Below, piece by piece: positions 43,642 through 53,197 of a DNA stretch of 64,000 nt (positions are counted from its first letter, which is position 1; every line of letters starts with the position of its first letter). A program made the translations under genes and the position numbers. The notes under the pieces are model-generated. The model was not told the DNA's origin, searched no databases, and saw only the letters and a program-made list of their open reading frames with translations. Source of the DNA: Bacteroidales bacterium. GTDB taxonomy: Bacteria > Bacteroidota > Bacteroidia > Bacteroidales > GCA-2748055. The stretch lies in assembly GCA_023138875.1 (NCBI GenBank), contig JAGLOO010000008.1:1-64000 (forward strand). Reading direction: 5' to 3'.

Positions 43642-44829
43642 ATGGGTGTTACTGTTAAACCTGTTTGTACAAAACAGGATATGCGTAAATTCATTCATCT
43701 TCCTGCGAAAATTCATAGGGGCCATAGCAACTGGATCCCTCCCCTCTATTCCGATGAGTGGGAGTATTTTGATTCAGATAAGAACAAGGCCTTCGAATAT
43801 TGCGATGTGATCATGCTTCTGGCATACAGGGGAAGGGATCTGGTTGGACGGATCATGGGGATCATCAATTACAAATACAATGAAATACACCGGGAGAACT
43901 ATGCCCGTTTCAATTACCTGGAGTCCTGGGACGACCGGGAAGTGATCCAGGTACTGCTGCAACATGTGGAGGACTGGGCCCGGATCAAGGGTATGGATAA
44001 ACTGGTGGGACCACTTGCTTTTTCAGATAAAGACCCACAGGGGTATTTAATTGATGGATTTCATCAGCCGGTAGTTATTGCCTCCCACTGTAATTTTGAG
44101 TATGTGATCGGTCACCTGAAGGCCCTTGGATTCACAAAGGAGATCGACCTGGTGGTTTATAAGATCCAGATTCCTGACAAAACTCCAGAACTATACCATA
44201 AAATTGCAGAGCGGGCTAAGAGCAATAATCCGAAAATCCGACTCCTTGAGTTTACCCGACGTAAAGACCTGAAACCCCTCATACGTCCCATATTTACGCT
44301 GATCAATGATACTTTTACAGATGTTTACGGATTCATACCGTTTACCCTGGAGGAGATGGACGATTTTGCCAACCGATACCTGCTGATCATGGACCCACAG
44401 TATATTAAAGTGCTGGTTAATGAACGGCATGAGCCAGTCGCTTTTGTGATCGGGATGCCCGATATTAGCAAAGGGATCAAAAAATCGAGGGGTTATCTGC
44501 TGCCTTTCGGGATCCTTCAAATCCTGATAGCCGGACGGCGATCCAAACAGCTGAACCTTTTACTGGGCGCCATTCATCCCGAATTCCAGAACCGCGGACT
44601 CGATACCATCATGGGATCTGCCATGCTGGAGTCGGCCCGGATAGGGAAACTGGAATACATCGACAGTCATCTGGAAATGGAGACCAACAACAAAGTAAGG
44701 GCTGAAATGGAATATATGGGGGGTGAGGTATATAAAACCTACCGTGTATTTGGGAAATCACTTAAAAAGATCACAAAAAAGGATGCTGCCAAAAGATTAA
44801 AACAACTGGCTGAGTCCGGGTGTGGATAA
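43642..44829 (+). CDS. GNAT-fold protein
   Basis: This 395-residue protein begins FIHLPAKIHRGHSNWIPPLY and contains two acetyltransferase-like halves. The second has an acceptable coenzyme-A-binding region (LLLGAIHPEFQNRGLDTIMG, GSAMLESARIGKLEYIDSHL). Proteins with this start are widespread in Bacteroidota as uncharacterised GNAT-like enzymes. Substrate unknown. Confidence 0.65.
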   Translation: MGVTVKPVCTKQDMRKFIHLPAKIHRGHSNWIPPLYSDEWEYFDSDKNKAFEYCDVIMLLAYRGRDLVGRIMGIINYKYNEIHRENYARFNYLESWDDREVIQVLLQHVEDWARIKGMDKLVGPLAFSDKDPQGYLIDGFHQPVVIASHCNFEYVIGHLKALGFTKEIDLVVYKIQIPDKTPELYHKIAERAKSNNPKIRLLEFTRRKDLKPLIRPIFTLINDTFTDVYGFIPFTLEEMDDFANRYLLIMDPQYIKVLVNERHEPVAFVIGMPDISKGIKKSRGYLLPFGILQILIAGRRSKQLNLLLGAIHPEFQNRGLDTIMGSAMLESARIGKLEYIDSHLEMETNNKVRAEMEYMGGEVYKTYRVFGKSLKKITKKDAAKRLKQLAESGCG

Positions 44830-44855
44830 TTATTCGTTAATTATCTGATTATTAT

Positions 44856-44886
44856 TTTGATTTGTTCCCGGAAGCTCCTATTTTTG
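44856..44886 (+). promoter_or_regulatory. Bacteroidota-type promoter for the MATE gene
   Basis: TTTG (44856-44859), 19 bases, TATTTTTG (44879-44886) matches the -33/-7 consensus exactly. The leader of ~115 bases contains a small hairpin with arms CCCGCT/AGCGGG (44942-44963) ahead of the ATG at 45008. Confidence 0.55.
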
Positions 44887-45007
44887 ATCTTCTATATCCG
44901 AAAAAGATGAGGATTATTGGAAATATGACTGTGACCTGCAACCCGCTCTCCTTTTAAAGCGGGCGCCGTCACTCTGTTTTCTTTTCTAACCGGTAATTCT
45001 CAAATCA

Positions 45008-46444
45008 ATGTCACATATAAGTATCAGATCAAGGTTTTCAAAGTTTTTTGTCCGTGAATTTTTTCAGGATTTGCGTGAAGCTATTGCAGGTTCGGAGCAG
45101 GATTTCACTCAGATCCCGTTAAAAAAAGCAATCATATTACTCAGCATTCCCATGGTCCTGGAGATGATTATGGAATCGGTTTTCGCGCTGGTAGACATCT
45201 TCTTTGTTTCCCGCCTGGGGGCTGAAGCAATCGCTACTGTGGGAATCACCGAATCGCTGATGACCATTATTTATGCCATCGGGATCGGGCTCAGCGTGGG
45301 AACTACTGCGCTTGTTTCCAGGAGGATCGGGGAGAAGCGCCCTGAAGAGGCCTCCATTGCTGCCGTTCAGGCTATTTTTGCAGGAGTCGTTGTCTCCCTG
45401 TTGTTTTCTGCAATAGGTATTTTCTTTGCAAGGGACCTGCTCAGACTGATGGGTGCATCGGCGGAAACAGTCGAAATGGGATATATGTATCCTACCATCA
45501 TGCTGGGGGGAAACGGTGTTATTATGCTTCTGTTCATCATCAATGCTGTATTCAGAAGCAGTGGAGATGCAGCCATTTCCATGAGGGTCCTGTGGTTCGC
45601 CAACATTCTGAATATCATCCTTGATCCATTGCTTATTTTTGGTATTGGTCCATTCCCGGAAATGGGGATCAAAGGAGCTGCCGTGGCCACCAATATCGGT
45701 AGGGGTGTAGCAGTGGTCTACCAGCTCTACCTGCTGGGCCGGGGAAAATACAGGGTGAAAGTCAGGGCGAAGCAGATCGTTATTAAAATCAGCGAAGTGG
45801 TTAAATTACTGAAGCTTTCACTGGGAGCCATTGGCCAGAATATTATTGCTACTTCCTCATGGATCTTCCTGGTCTGGGTGATTACAAGCCTCGGGGAAGA
45901 GGTGGTAGCCGGGTATACCATTGCCATCAGGATCGTTATGTTTGTGTTGCTTCCTTCCTGGGGAATGGCCAATGCAGCAGCAACGCTGGTGGGGCAGAAC
46001 CTGGGAGCGAATAAGCCGGAAAGGGCTGAACGGTCAGCCTGGGTAGTAGGGTTGGGAAATATGATTTTCCTGGGACTGGTCTCTATCATTTTTATCGCGA
46101 TCCCCGATTCTTTCATTGGTTTTTTCGTGGATGGAGCAGATGAACCTGTGGTGCTGCAGAGCGGTGTAACCTGTCTTCGGGTGGTCAGTTTCGGCTTCTT
46201 TGTGTATGCCCTGGGCATGGTGATGATCAATTCCATCAACGGGGCAGGAGACACGGCCACCCCGGTGTGGATCAACTTCATTGCCTTCTGGCTCATGGAG
46301 ATCCCGCTTGCATATCTGTTTACCAGGGTGTTCGACCTGCACATCAACGGGGTCTGCTATTCCATCCTGATCGGTGAGACTGCGCTGACATTTATTGCCC
46401 TGGTCATATTCCGAAGGGGAAAATGGAAGTTAAAAAAGGTATAA
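45008..46444 (+). CDS. MATE-family efflux transporter
   Basis: This 478-residue protein has two MatE repeats of six TM helices (ILLSIPMVLEMIMESVFALV, ... and AIGQNIIATSSWIFLVWVIT), with NAVFRSSGDAAISMRV and the matching second-half segment NSINGAGDTATPVWINFIAF. It would export drugs or metabolites using Na+ or H+. It has a ~35-residue cytosolic N-terminal extension, common in Bacteroidota members. A promoter lies at 44856-44886. Confidence 0.9.
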   Translation: MSHISIRSRFSKFFVREFFQDLREAIAGSEQDFTQIPLKKAIILLSIPMVLEMIMESVFALVDIFFVSRLGAEAIATVGITESLMTIIYAIGIGLSVGTTALVSRRIGEKRPEEASIAAVQAIFAGVVVSLLFSAIGIFFARDLLRLMGASAETVEMGYMYPTIMLGGNGVIMLLFIINAVFRSSGDAAISMRVLWFANILNIILDPLLIFGIGPFPEMGIKGAAVATNIGRGVAVVYQLYLLGRGKYRVKVRAKQIVIKISEVVKLLKLSLGAIGQNIIATSSWIFLVWVITSLGEEVVAGYTIAIRIVMFVLLPSWGMANAAATLVGQNLGANKPERAERSAWVVGLGNMIFLGLVSIIFIAIPDSFIGFFVDGADEPVVLQSGVTCLRVVSFGFFVYALGMVMINSINGAGDTATPVWINFIAFWLMEIPLAYLFTRVFDLHINGVCYSILIGETALTFIALVIFRRGKWKLKKV

Positions 46445-46493
46445 AAGTTAGAAAATTCTCTATTCTTTATTTACTTGTAGTAAACTTAATCGA

Positions 46494-47294
46494 ATGCCAA
46501 CAGCGATAATTTTTGATATTAAACGTTTTGCAGTACATGATGGGCCCGGGATCCGGACCACCGTGTTCCTGAAGGGTTGTCCCCTTCGTTGCTGGTGGTG
46601 CCACAATCCCGAGAGTCAGGCAAAAGAGCCATATACCGTGGATATTGAGAGAAAAGTGAATGGACAAAGCATACCGGGAAGGAAAACCTACGGGGAGAAG
46701 ATCGAAGTTGCAGCATTGATGGAGACCTTGCTTAAGGACCGCCATTTTTATGAAGAATCGGGTGGCGGGATTACTTTCTCAGGAGGTGAACCCATGATGC
46801 AGGCAGATGCGCTGGCAGTGTTGCTTGAGGAGTGTAAAAAAAATGGTCTGCACACCATTGTTGATACCAGCGGATTTGCAAAATGCGAGCAATTTGAGAG
46901 GATTCTGGATCATACGGACCTGTTTCTTTATGATCTGAAAAATATGGATCCTGAACTCCATAAAAAATATACAGGGGTGGATAATGGATTAATCCAGTCC
47001 AATGCCGATTTCCTTCTTGAAAGTGGAGCTCAGATTATTTTCCGCATCCCGGTGATTCCCGGGATTAGTACTTCAGATGATGAAGTGAACCGGATGGTCT
47101 TTTTTATTGAAGAGAGAAAGGAGTATCTGAAAGAGGTACACTTGTTGCCCTATCACCGTATTTCGGAGAATAAGTATTTCAGGTTACGAATGAAACAGCA
47201 GCTTCCCGAAGTGAAGGAACCTGATCAGAAATTTATGTGGCAACTAAAGGAGAAATTTGAAAAGACCGGTCTTGACGTATTCATTGGAGGATGA
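46494..47294 (+). CDS. Glycyl radical enzyme activase (radical SAM)
   Basis: This 266-residue protein has the radical-SAM cluster motif in LKGCPLRCWWCHNPESQ (CxxxCxxC) after the activase hallmark HDGPGIRTTVFLKG, and the GGEP motif ITFSGGEPMMQADA. It installs the glycyl radical on the enzyme encoded 26 bases downstream. Most activases of non-PFL glycyl radical enzymes carry a ferredoxin-like insert with two extra clusters after the first motif; here the region (EKIEVAALMETLL) has no such cysteines, as in PflA. Confidence 0.88.
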   Translation: MPTAIIFDIKRFAVHDGPGIRTTVFLKGCPLRCWWCHNPESQAKEPYTVDIERKVNGQSIPGRKTYGEKIEVAALMETLLKDRHFYEESGGGITFSGGEPMMQADALAVLLEECKKNGLHTIVDTSGFAKCEQFERILDHTDLFLYDLKNMDPELHKKYTGVDNGLIQSNADFLLESGAQIIFRIPVIPGISTSDDEVNRMVFFIEERKEYLKEVHLLPYHRISENKYFRLRMKQQLPEVKEPDQKFMWQLKEKFEKTGLDVFIGG

Positions 47295-47320
47295 AAGAAA
47301 TAGATTGAAATTTGAGTGTA

Positions 47321-49684
47321 ATGACCGACAGAATAGTAAGACTTAGAAAAGAAAGCCTGAATGCAGTGAACCGACTGTCAGCGGAACGGGGACTCCTGGT
47401 GACTGAATTTTATAAGGGGCTTTCAGCCACACAGTACTCCATCCCGGTGCAGCGGGCCAGGGCTTTTGAATATATCTTGAAAAATAAGGCCATCTGCATT
47501 AACAATAATGAATTAATCGTTGGCGAACGGGGACCCGCACCCAAAGCAACGCCCACCTATCCTGAGATCAACCTGCACTCTTTAGAAGACCTGGATATCC
47601 TGGATAGCAGGAAAAAGGTCTCCTTCAGAGTAGATAAGCAAACCAGGAAGGCTTATGAGGAGGTAATCATCCCTTACTGGACAGGGAAGACCAATCGTGA
47701 AAGGATTTTTAATAATCTGGACAGCGCATGGAAAGGAGCCTATGCGGCCGGAGTTTTTACCGAATTTCAGGAACAGCGTGCTCCTGGTCATACGGTATTG
47801 GGTGATAAGATCTACAGGAAGGGGATGAAGGAGCTCATAGAGGAGATCCGTGCCACAATCGAAGTCCTGGATTTCCTGAAGGATCCTGAGGCCTATGATA
47901 AAAGGGAGGAACTGAAAGCTATGGAGATCACGGCAGGAGCCCTGATCATGTATGCCGAAAGGTATGCAGAGAAACTGGAGGCACTGGCAGCAGATGAAAC
48001 AGATCCGCAAAGAAAGAAAGAATTGGTTCAGATGGCGGCCATCTGTCGCAAGGTTCCCACTGAGGCCCCAACTACCATGCATGAGGCGCTTCAATATTAC
48101 TGGTTTGTCCATCTGGGTGTGATCACCGAATTGAATCCCTGGGACTCTTTCAACCCGGGCCGGTTGGATCAGCATCTGTACCCATTTTACCTGGACGACC
48201 TGGAGTCGGGACTGCTGGATAAAAAGGAAGCTGTAGAGTTATTTCAATCTTTCTGGATCAAATTTAACAACCATCCCTCGCCTCCGAAGGTGGGTGTGAC
48301 TGGAGAAGAAAGCAATACATATACCGATTTCTGCCTGATCAATCTGGGCGGTCTTAAGGAAGATGGCTCCAATGCAGTCAATGAACTTAGTTTTGTGCTG
48401 CTGGATGTGATCGAGGAGATGAGACTGCTGCAGCCCTCTTCCATGGTACAGGTGAGCAAGAAGAATCCCGGTAGTTTTGTGGACCGCGCTGTAAAAATCG
48501 TAAAAACGGGATTTGGTCAGCCCTCCATTTTCAATACCGATGCCATCATACAGGAGTTGGTCAGGCAGGGGAAACGACTTGAGGATGCCAGGAACGGGGG
48601 TGCATCCGGTTGTGTGGAGAGCGGCGCTTTCGGTACGGAGGCCTATATCCTGACCGGCTATTTCAACCTGGTAAAAGTGCTCGAATTAACCCTCAACAAT
48701 GGAGTGGATCCCCGATCGGGTAAAGAGATTGGAGTGGCCACCGGCGACCCTTCTTCTTTTAAGTCATTCGATGAACTGAAAAAGGCATTTACCCGGCAAA
48801 TGCAGCACTTCATTGACATCAAAATCACTGGAAATAACGTCATTGAACGCATCTTTAGCACGCACATGCCGGTACCTTTCCTGTCCCTCCTTATTGATGA
48901 TTGTATTGGCAACGGAAAGGACTATAATGCGGGAGGCGCCAGGTACAACACCAGTTATGTGCAGGGAGTTGGCCTGGGATCCATTACTGATATCCTGACA
49001 TCTTTGCAATACCATGTATTTGACAGGGAAACCATCACCATGGGAACCTTCCTGGAGGTGCTGTCGGATAATTTCAAAGGGCATGATGAGTTGAGGGCTT
49101 CTTTGTTATACGATACGCCCAAATTTGGCAATGATGATGATAATGCCGACACTCATGCCCGGTGGGTATTTGATGTATTTTATGAATCGGTGAACGGCCG
49201 GAAAAGTCCGCGGGGTGCAACTTACAGGATCAATATGCTGTCTACCACCAGTCATGTATATTTTGGCAAGGTTGTTGGTGCTACCGCCGATGGACGGCTG
49301 GCCCGTGAACCCCTTTCCGAAGGAATTTCCCCTTTCCAGGGAATGGACAGGAAAGGGCCCACAGCAGTGTTGAACTCAGCCCTTAAGATCGATCATTTAA
49401 AAACAGGTGGTACTCTGCTCAACCAGAAATTTACGCCTGATTTCTTCAAAGACGAACGAAGCATTCGCAAGATAACACAGCTGATCCGAAGCTACTTCAG
49501 GATGAATGGACACCACATCCAGTTTAATGTGGTTTCAGCCGATACCCTGCGGGATGCACAGACGCATCCTGAAAAGTACCAGGACCTGATCGTTCGCGTG
49601 GCAGGGTATAGCGATTATTTCAATGAACTGGGCCCCGAACTACAGGATGAGATCATTCGCCGTACCGAGCATGGGAGTCTGTAA
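47321..49684 (+). CDS. hypD: Glycyl radical enzyme, HypD-like (trans-4-hydroxy-L-proline dehydratase type)
   Basis: This 787-residue protein has the PFL/glycyl-radical fold. The active-site Cys lies in NGGASGCVESGAFGTEAY near residue 430 with a Glu two residues later, and the radical Gly in IVRVAGYSDYFNELG near residue 762. The GCVE motif marks a dehydratase, not pyruvate formate-lyase (which has two adjacent Cys). Many segments (ELIVGERGPAPKATPTYPEI, EFQEQRAPGHTVLGD, WDSFNPGRLDQHLYPFY, HMKTGGTLLNQ-like DHLKTGGTLLNQKFTP) agree with my memory of hydroxyproline dehydratase HypD. No proC gene is adjacent, so another hydroxylated substrate is possible. I chose ATG 47321; a TTG nine bases earlier is in frame. 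Confidence 0.75.
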   Translation: MTDRIVRLRKESLNAVNRLSAERGLLVTEFYKGLSATQYSIPVQRARAFEYILKNKAICINNNELIVGERGPAPKATPTYPEINLHSLEDLDILDSRKKVSFRVDKQTRKAYEEVIIPYWTGKTNRERIFNNLDSAWKGAYAAGVFTEFQEQRAPGHTVLGDKIYRKGMKELIEEIRATIEVLDFLKDPEAYDKREELKAMEITAGALIMYAERYAEKLEALAADETDPQRKKELVQMAAICRKVPTEAPTTMHEALQYYWFVHLGVITELNPWDSFNPGRLDQHLYPFYLDDLESGLLDKKEAVELFQSFWIKFNNHPSPPKVGVTGEESNTYTDFCLINLGGLKEDGSNAVNELSFVLLDVIEEMRLLQPSSMVQVSKKNPGSFVDRAVKIVKTGFGQPSIFNTDAIIQELVRQGKRLEDARNGGASGCVESGAFGTEAYILTGYFNLVKVLELTLNNGVDPRSGKEIGVATGDPSSFKSFDELKKAFTRQMQHFIDIKITGNNVIERIFSTHMPVPFLSLLIDDCIGNGKDYNAGGARYNTSYVQGVGLGSITDILTSLQYHVFDRETITMGTFLEVLSDNFKGHDELRASLLYDTPKFGNDDDNADTHARWVFDVFYESVNGRKSPRGATYRINMLSTTSHVYFGKVVGATADGRLAREPLSEGISPFQGMDRKGPTAVLNSALKIDHLKTGGTLLNQKFTPDFFKDERSIRKITQLIRSYFRMNGHHIQFNVVSADTLRDAQTHPEKYQDLIVRVAGYSDYFNELGPELQDEIIRRTEHGSL

Positions 49685-49777
49685 AACTGAAAGCTGAAAG
49701 TGGTATTGACAGGAGACATAAGATTATAATTTATACATTAGCTGTATGAAGCTATATTTGTTATTAAAGGTTTTCTA

Positions 49778-50998
49778 ATGATGAATTTCCAGAGGATATG
49801 TTATATTTTTCTGTTCGTTTTATTGATTACAGGTGCTTGCAGTACCCGGATCAATCGTACCAGAATTGCCGGGATTAATTTTCTGCTGGATTCCTTGAAA
49901 TCAGTTTATGCACCCGATGAAAGAATTGCTCTCTGGAATGTTTCAGTTTCCGGATCATCCGCTATAATCAGCCTGACTGGTGAGGTCGATAAAAAAGAAG
50001 CTTACAACGGCATTGTTGAAGTATTTGAAGAAAAATATCCCGATCTGGAAAACAGTATTGTACTACTTCCGGAAGGAGAAAGCAGGCAAATTGTTTCCGG
50101 GTTGATCAATAATTCTGTAGCGAATCTGCGTTCCGGTCCCCGTCACAGTGCCGAAATAGTTACACAGGTACTGTTGGGAACACCCATAAGAGTATTAAAA
50201 AGAGAAAATGACTGGTACCTGGTCCAGACACCCAATCAATATTTGGGATGGGTTGATGCACCGGCCCTGGAAAGAGTAGACGGATCTGAGTTAACAGATT
50301 TCAAGCGATCAGAAAAGATTGTCTATAACGAGCAATACGGCTTTTCATATGCTGAACCTAATGATAACTCGCAGCCGGTATCCGACCTGGTGATTGGTTG
50401 CATTCTACCTGTAACCTCTTCCGTTCCCGGATTTTACGAAGTGCAGTATCCTGACAGCCGTGTTGCCTGGGTGAAAAAAGTGGAGGTTATCAGTACCGGA
50501 GAGGTATTCAATATTACCATGGATGAAAAGGATCTGGTTGAAACAGCCAGAAAGTTTATGGGCATACCCTTTCTGTGGGGAGGAACATCATCCAAAGCCA
50601 TAGATTGCAGTGGATTTACATCAACAGTCTATTTTATGAACGGAATCCTTCTTCAGAGAGATGCCTCTCAGCAAACCAGGTACGGTAAAGAGATTACAAC
50701 CAGTTACGAATCTAAGAACCTCGTACCCGGCGATCTCCTGTTTTTTGGGAGAAGGGCCTCGGATTCCCTTCCTGAACGGGTTACACATGTGGCCATGTAC
50801 ATCGGCGACACCGAGTTTATACATGCATCGGGAAAAGTAAGGATAAACAGCATTGACAGCGCGAGAAATAACTTTCTCCCGGAATATGTACCCCGCTTTG
50901 TCAGGGCTGTCAGGATCAAAGGGGAGGCAGGGGGAAAAGGTATAGAGCGAATTTCAGAAAATGAATTTTATAAAGAGATAATCAGCAGTTCAGAATGA
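49778..50998 (+). CDS. SH3-domain NlpC/P60 endopeptidase (lipoprotein)
   Basis: This 406-residue protein has a lipobox (FVLLITGACSTRIN), two bacterial SH3 domains (residues ~110-165 and ~190-240) and a C-terminal NlpC/P60 domain with catalytic Cys in AIDCSGFTSTVYF and His in VTHVAMYIGDTEFIHASG. Such enzymes cut the gamma-D-Glu to diamino-acid bond of murein peptides, releasing L-Ala-D-Glu. A TATATTTG at 49753-49760 fits a -7 box. It overlaps by 4 bases the dipeptide epimerase gene that would handle its product. Confidence 0.88.
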   Translation: MMNFQRICYIFLFVLLITGACSTRINRTRIAGINFLLDSLKSVYAPDERIALWNVSVSGSSAIISLTGEVDKKEAYNGIVEVFEEKYPDLENSIVLLPEGESRQIVSGLINNSVANLRSGPRHSAEIVTQVLLGTPIRVLKRENDWYLVQTPNQYLGWVDAPALERVDGSELTDFKRSEKIVYNEQYGFSYAEPNDNSQPVSDLVIGCILPVTSSVPGFYEVQYPDSRVAWVKKVEVISTGEVFNITMDEKDLVETARKFMGIPFLWGGTSSKAIDCSGFTSTVYFMNGILLQRDASQQTRYGKEITTSYESKNLVPGDLLFFGRRASDSLPERVTHVAMYIGDTEFIHASGKVRINSIDSARNNFLPEYVPRFVRAVRIKGEAGGKGIERISENEFYKEIISSSE

Positions 50999-52134
50999 AG
51001 ACCAGAAGAAGGACCTTTATAAAAACGCTGGGTGCAGTATCGATAGCTGCAACAGTTCCTGGAACTGCATGTGACAAAGCTCCGCCGGTCATAGGAAACG
51101 GAAAAATGAAATTAAGCTACAGAACCTATGATTTGCAGTTGAAACATACGTTTACCGTTTCAGGTTTTTCAAGAAATACCACACCGGTGGTGTTAACAGA
51201 GATCCGGTATGAAGGAATTACGGGATATGGTGAAGCTTCAATGCCGCCCTACCTCGGGGAATCGCAGGAGTCGGTGGTGAACTTTCTGAAAAAGGTGGAT
51301 CTGGGCCAGTTCAATGATCCGTTCATGGTGGAGGATATTCTGGAGTACGTTAATGCCATTGATGTGGGTAACCGGGCCGCCAAGGCATCTGTGGATATTG
51401 CGCTTCACGATTTAATGGGCAGGATTGTCAATCAGCCGTTATACAGACTATGGGGACTGAATCCTGAAAAAACCCCAATGACATCATTTACCATTGGCAT
51501 AGATACTCCCGATATTGTCAGATTGAAGACCGAAGAAGCCAGCCGTTTTAAAGTACTGAAGGTCAAACTGGGTGGTGGCAATGATAAGGAGATGATCAGC
51601 ACGGTCAGATCGGTTACCGATGTTCCCTTATATGTGGATGTGAATCAGGGATGGAAAGATAAACACATGGCCCTGGACATGATTCACTGGCTCAATGAGC
51701 GAGGCATTAAGTTTGTTGAGCAACCCATGCCCAAAACGCAGATTGACGACATGGCATGGCTTACCGAAAACAGTCCGTTACCTACCATAGCCGATGAGGC
51801 TTTCCAGCGATTATCTGATGTGGCCATATTTAAAGGGGTGTACTCCGGAATAAACATCAAACTTATGAAGAGTACAGGACTGCGCGAGGCTCATAAGATG
51901 ATCACGGTGGCACGGGCACTTGGTTTGAAAGTGATGATCGGTTGCATGACAGAAACATCCTGTGCCGTTTCGGCAGCATCTCAGCTTTCCCCGCTTGTTG
52001 ACTGGGCAGACCTTGATGGAAACCTGTTGATCAGCAATGATATTTATGAAGGCATGAAAGTTATCGCTGGCAAAGTTACACTCAGTGACCTGCCGGGCAT
52101 TGGAGTTAAAAAATTAGACCTGAATGTTGAATAG
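50995..52134 (+). CDS. Dipeptide epimerase with Tat-type signal
   Basis: This 379-residue enolase-superfamily protein resembles L-Ala-D/L-Glu epimerase (YcjG/YkfB). Catalytic features: the Lys pair in FKVLKVKLGGG, metal ligands in YVDVNQGW, FVEQPMP and IADEAF, and the second Lys in INIKLMKS. The N terminus (KTRRRTFIKTLGAVSIAAT) is a twin-arginine signal, possibly with a lipobox (VPGTAC). That places the enzyme outside the cytoplasm, unlike the usual cytosolic family. It overlaps genes on both sides. Confidence 0.86.
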   Translation: MKTRRRTFIKTLGAVSIAATVPGTACDKAPPVIGNGKMKLSYRTYDLQLKHTFTVSGFSRNTTPVVLTEIRYEGITGYGEASMPPYLGESQESVVNFLKKVDLGQFNDPFMVEDILEYVNAIDVGNRAAKASVDIALHDLMGRIVNQPLYRLWGLNPEKTPMTSFTIGIDTPDIVRLKTEEASRFKVLKVKLGGGNDKEMISTVRSVTDVPLYVDVNQGWKDKHMALDMIHWLNERGIKFVEQPMPKTQIDDMAWLTENSPLPTIADEAFQRLSDVAIFKGVYSGINIKLMKSTGLREAHKMITVARALGLKVMIGCMTETSCAVSAASQLSPLVDWADLDGNLLISNDIYEGMKVIAGKVTLSDLPGIGVKKLDLNVE

Positions 52135-53176
52135 AAGACAATTTCTCAGGAACACAGGTGCTCTGACTGCCATACCGTTTGCTCCGCTATCCGGTATAAC
52201 CTCCAGGGGCGAAGAGCAAAAAAGTGTGCAAAAACCCAGGATTTTTCCTGAACGGTTGAAAAAGGGGGATTCAATTGGTCTGATAACCCCCGGTGGTCCT
52301 ATTGTTAAAAATCAACTCGAGGAAACCATTGAGAAACTGGAAAACGCGGGATTTAAAACCTACCATACCAATTCAGCGCTATCGCAATATGGATATTTTG
52401 CCGGGTCTGACCAGGAAAGGGCCGATGACCTGATGCATATGTTTACCAATAAAGAGGTAGATGGAATCCTGTGTGTCAGAGGAGGATACGGCTCCATAAG
52501 AATACTCGATCTGCTCGATTTCGAACAGATTGAACAAAATCCAAAGGTGTTTATCGGGTACAGCGATATCACAGCTTTAATAACTTCAATTTACGAGCAA
52601 ACGGGATTGATTACTTTTCATGGTCCGCTGGGAATTTCACTATTCAATGAATTTACATTGAAGTCATTTACAAAAGTTGTCATGGACCCGGTGAACCACT
52701 ATAAATATCGTTACAAAAGAGAAGATAATACCGGCGGTAATCCTGAATTTGATATTTATACAATTAACGGCGGTAAGGCCGAAGGTGAATTAATTGGTGG
52801 AAATTTAAGTGTATTGGATTCGATGATCGGTAGCAGATTTGAAGCCAATTATGAAAACAAAGTAGTCTATCTTGAAGAAACTGAAGAGAAGACATACAGG
52901 GTTGACAAGATGCTTGTGCATCATTTGCAGGCCACAAACCTGAAAAAGGCTGCAGGAATTGTGATGGGGGTTTTCAGTAAATGCAATATAAATGACGAAC
53001 CAAGACTTACCTTAAGGGAGGCTATTACAGACCTGTTCAAGCCACTTGGTATTCCCGTTTCATATGGTTTGTCATTTGGCCATATCGATACCAAGGTAAC
53101 CATTCCAACAGGGATACATGCAAGAATGAATGCCGATAAAAATACACTCAGATTACTTGAAAAGGCGGTAATCTAG
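52124..53176 (+). CDS. LD-carboxypeptidase (peptidase S66) with Tat-type signal
   Basis: This 350-residue protein is an S66 LD-carboxypeptidase, which removes the terminal D-Ala of murein tetrapeptides. The catalytic Ser is in LCVRGGYGSIRILD, and later motifs are VFIGYSDITALI, FHGPLG, GELIGGNLSVLDSMIGS and the His in FGHIDTKVTIPTG. The N terminus NRRQFLRNTGAL is a twin-arginine type signal. It overlaps the epimerase by 11 bases, so both act together, probably in the periplasm. Confidence 0.88.
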   Translation: MLNRRQFLRNTGALTAIPFAPLSGITSRGEEQKSVQKPRIFPERLKKGDSIGLITPGGPIVKNQLEETIEKLENAGFKTYHTNSALSQYGYFAGSDQERADDLMHMFTNKEVDGILCVRGGYGSIRILDLLDFEQIEQNPKVFIGYSDITALITSIYEQTGLITFHGPLGISLFNEFTLKSFTKVVMDPVNHYKYRYKREDNTGGNPEFDIYTINGGKAEGELIGGNLSVLDSMIGSRFEANYENKVVYLEETEEKTYRVDKMLVHHLQATNLKKAAGIVMGVFSKCNINDEPRLTLREAITDLFKPLGIPVSYGLSFGHIDTKVTIPTGIHARMNADKNTLRLLEKAVI

Positions 53177-53197
53177 AAGAATGAGTGTTCCGGAGTA

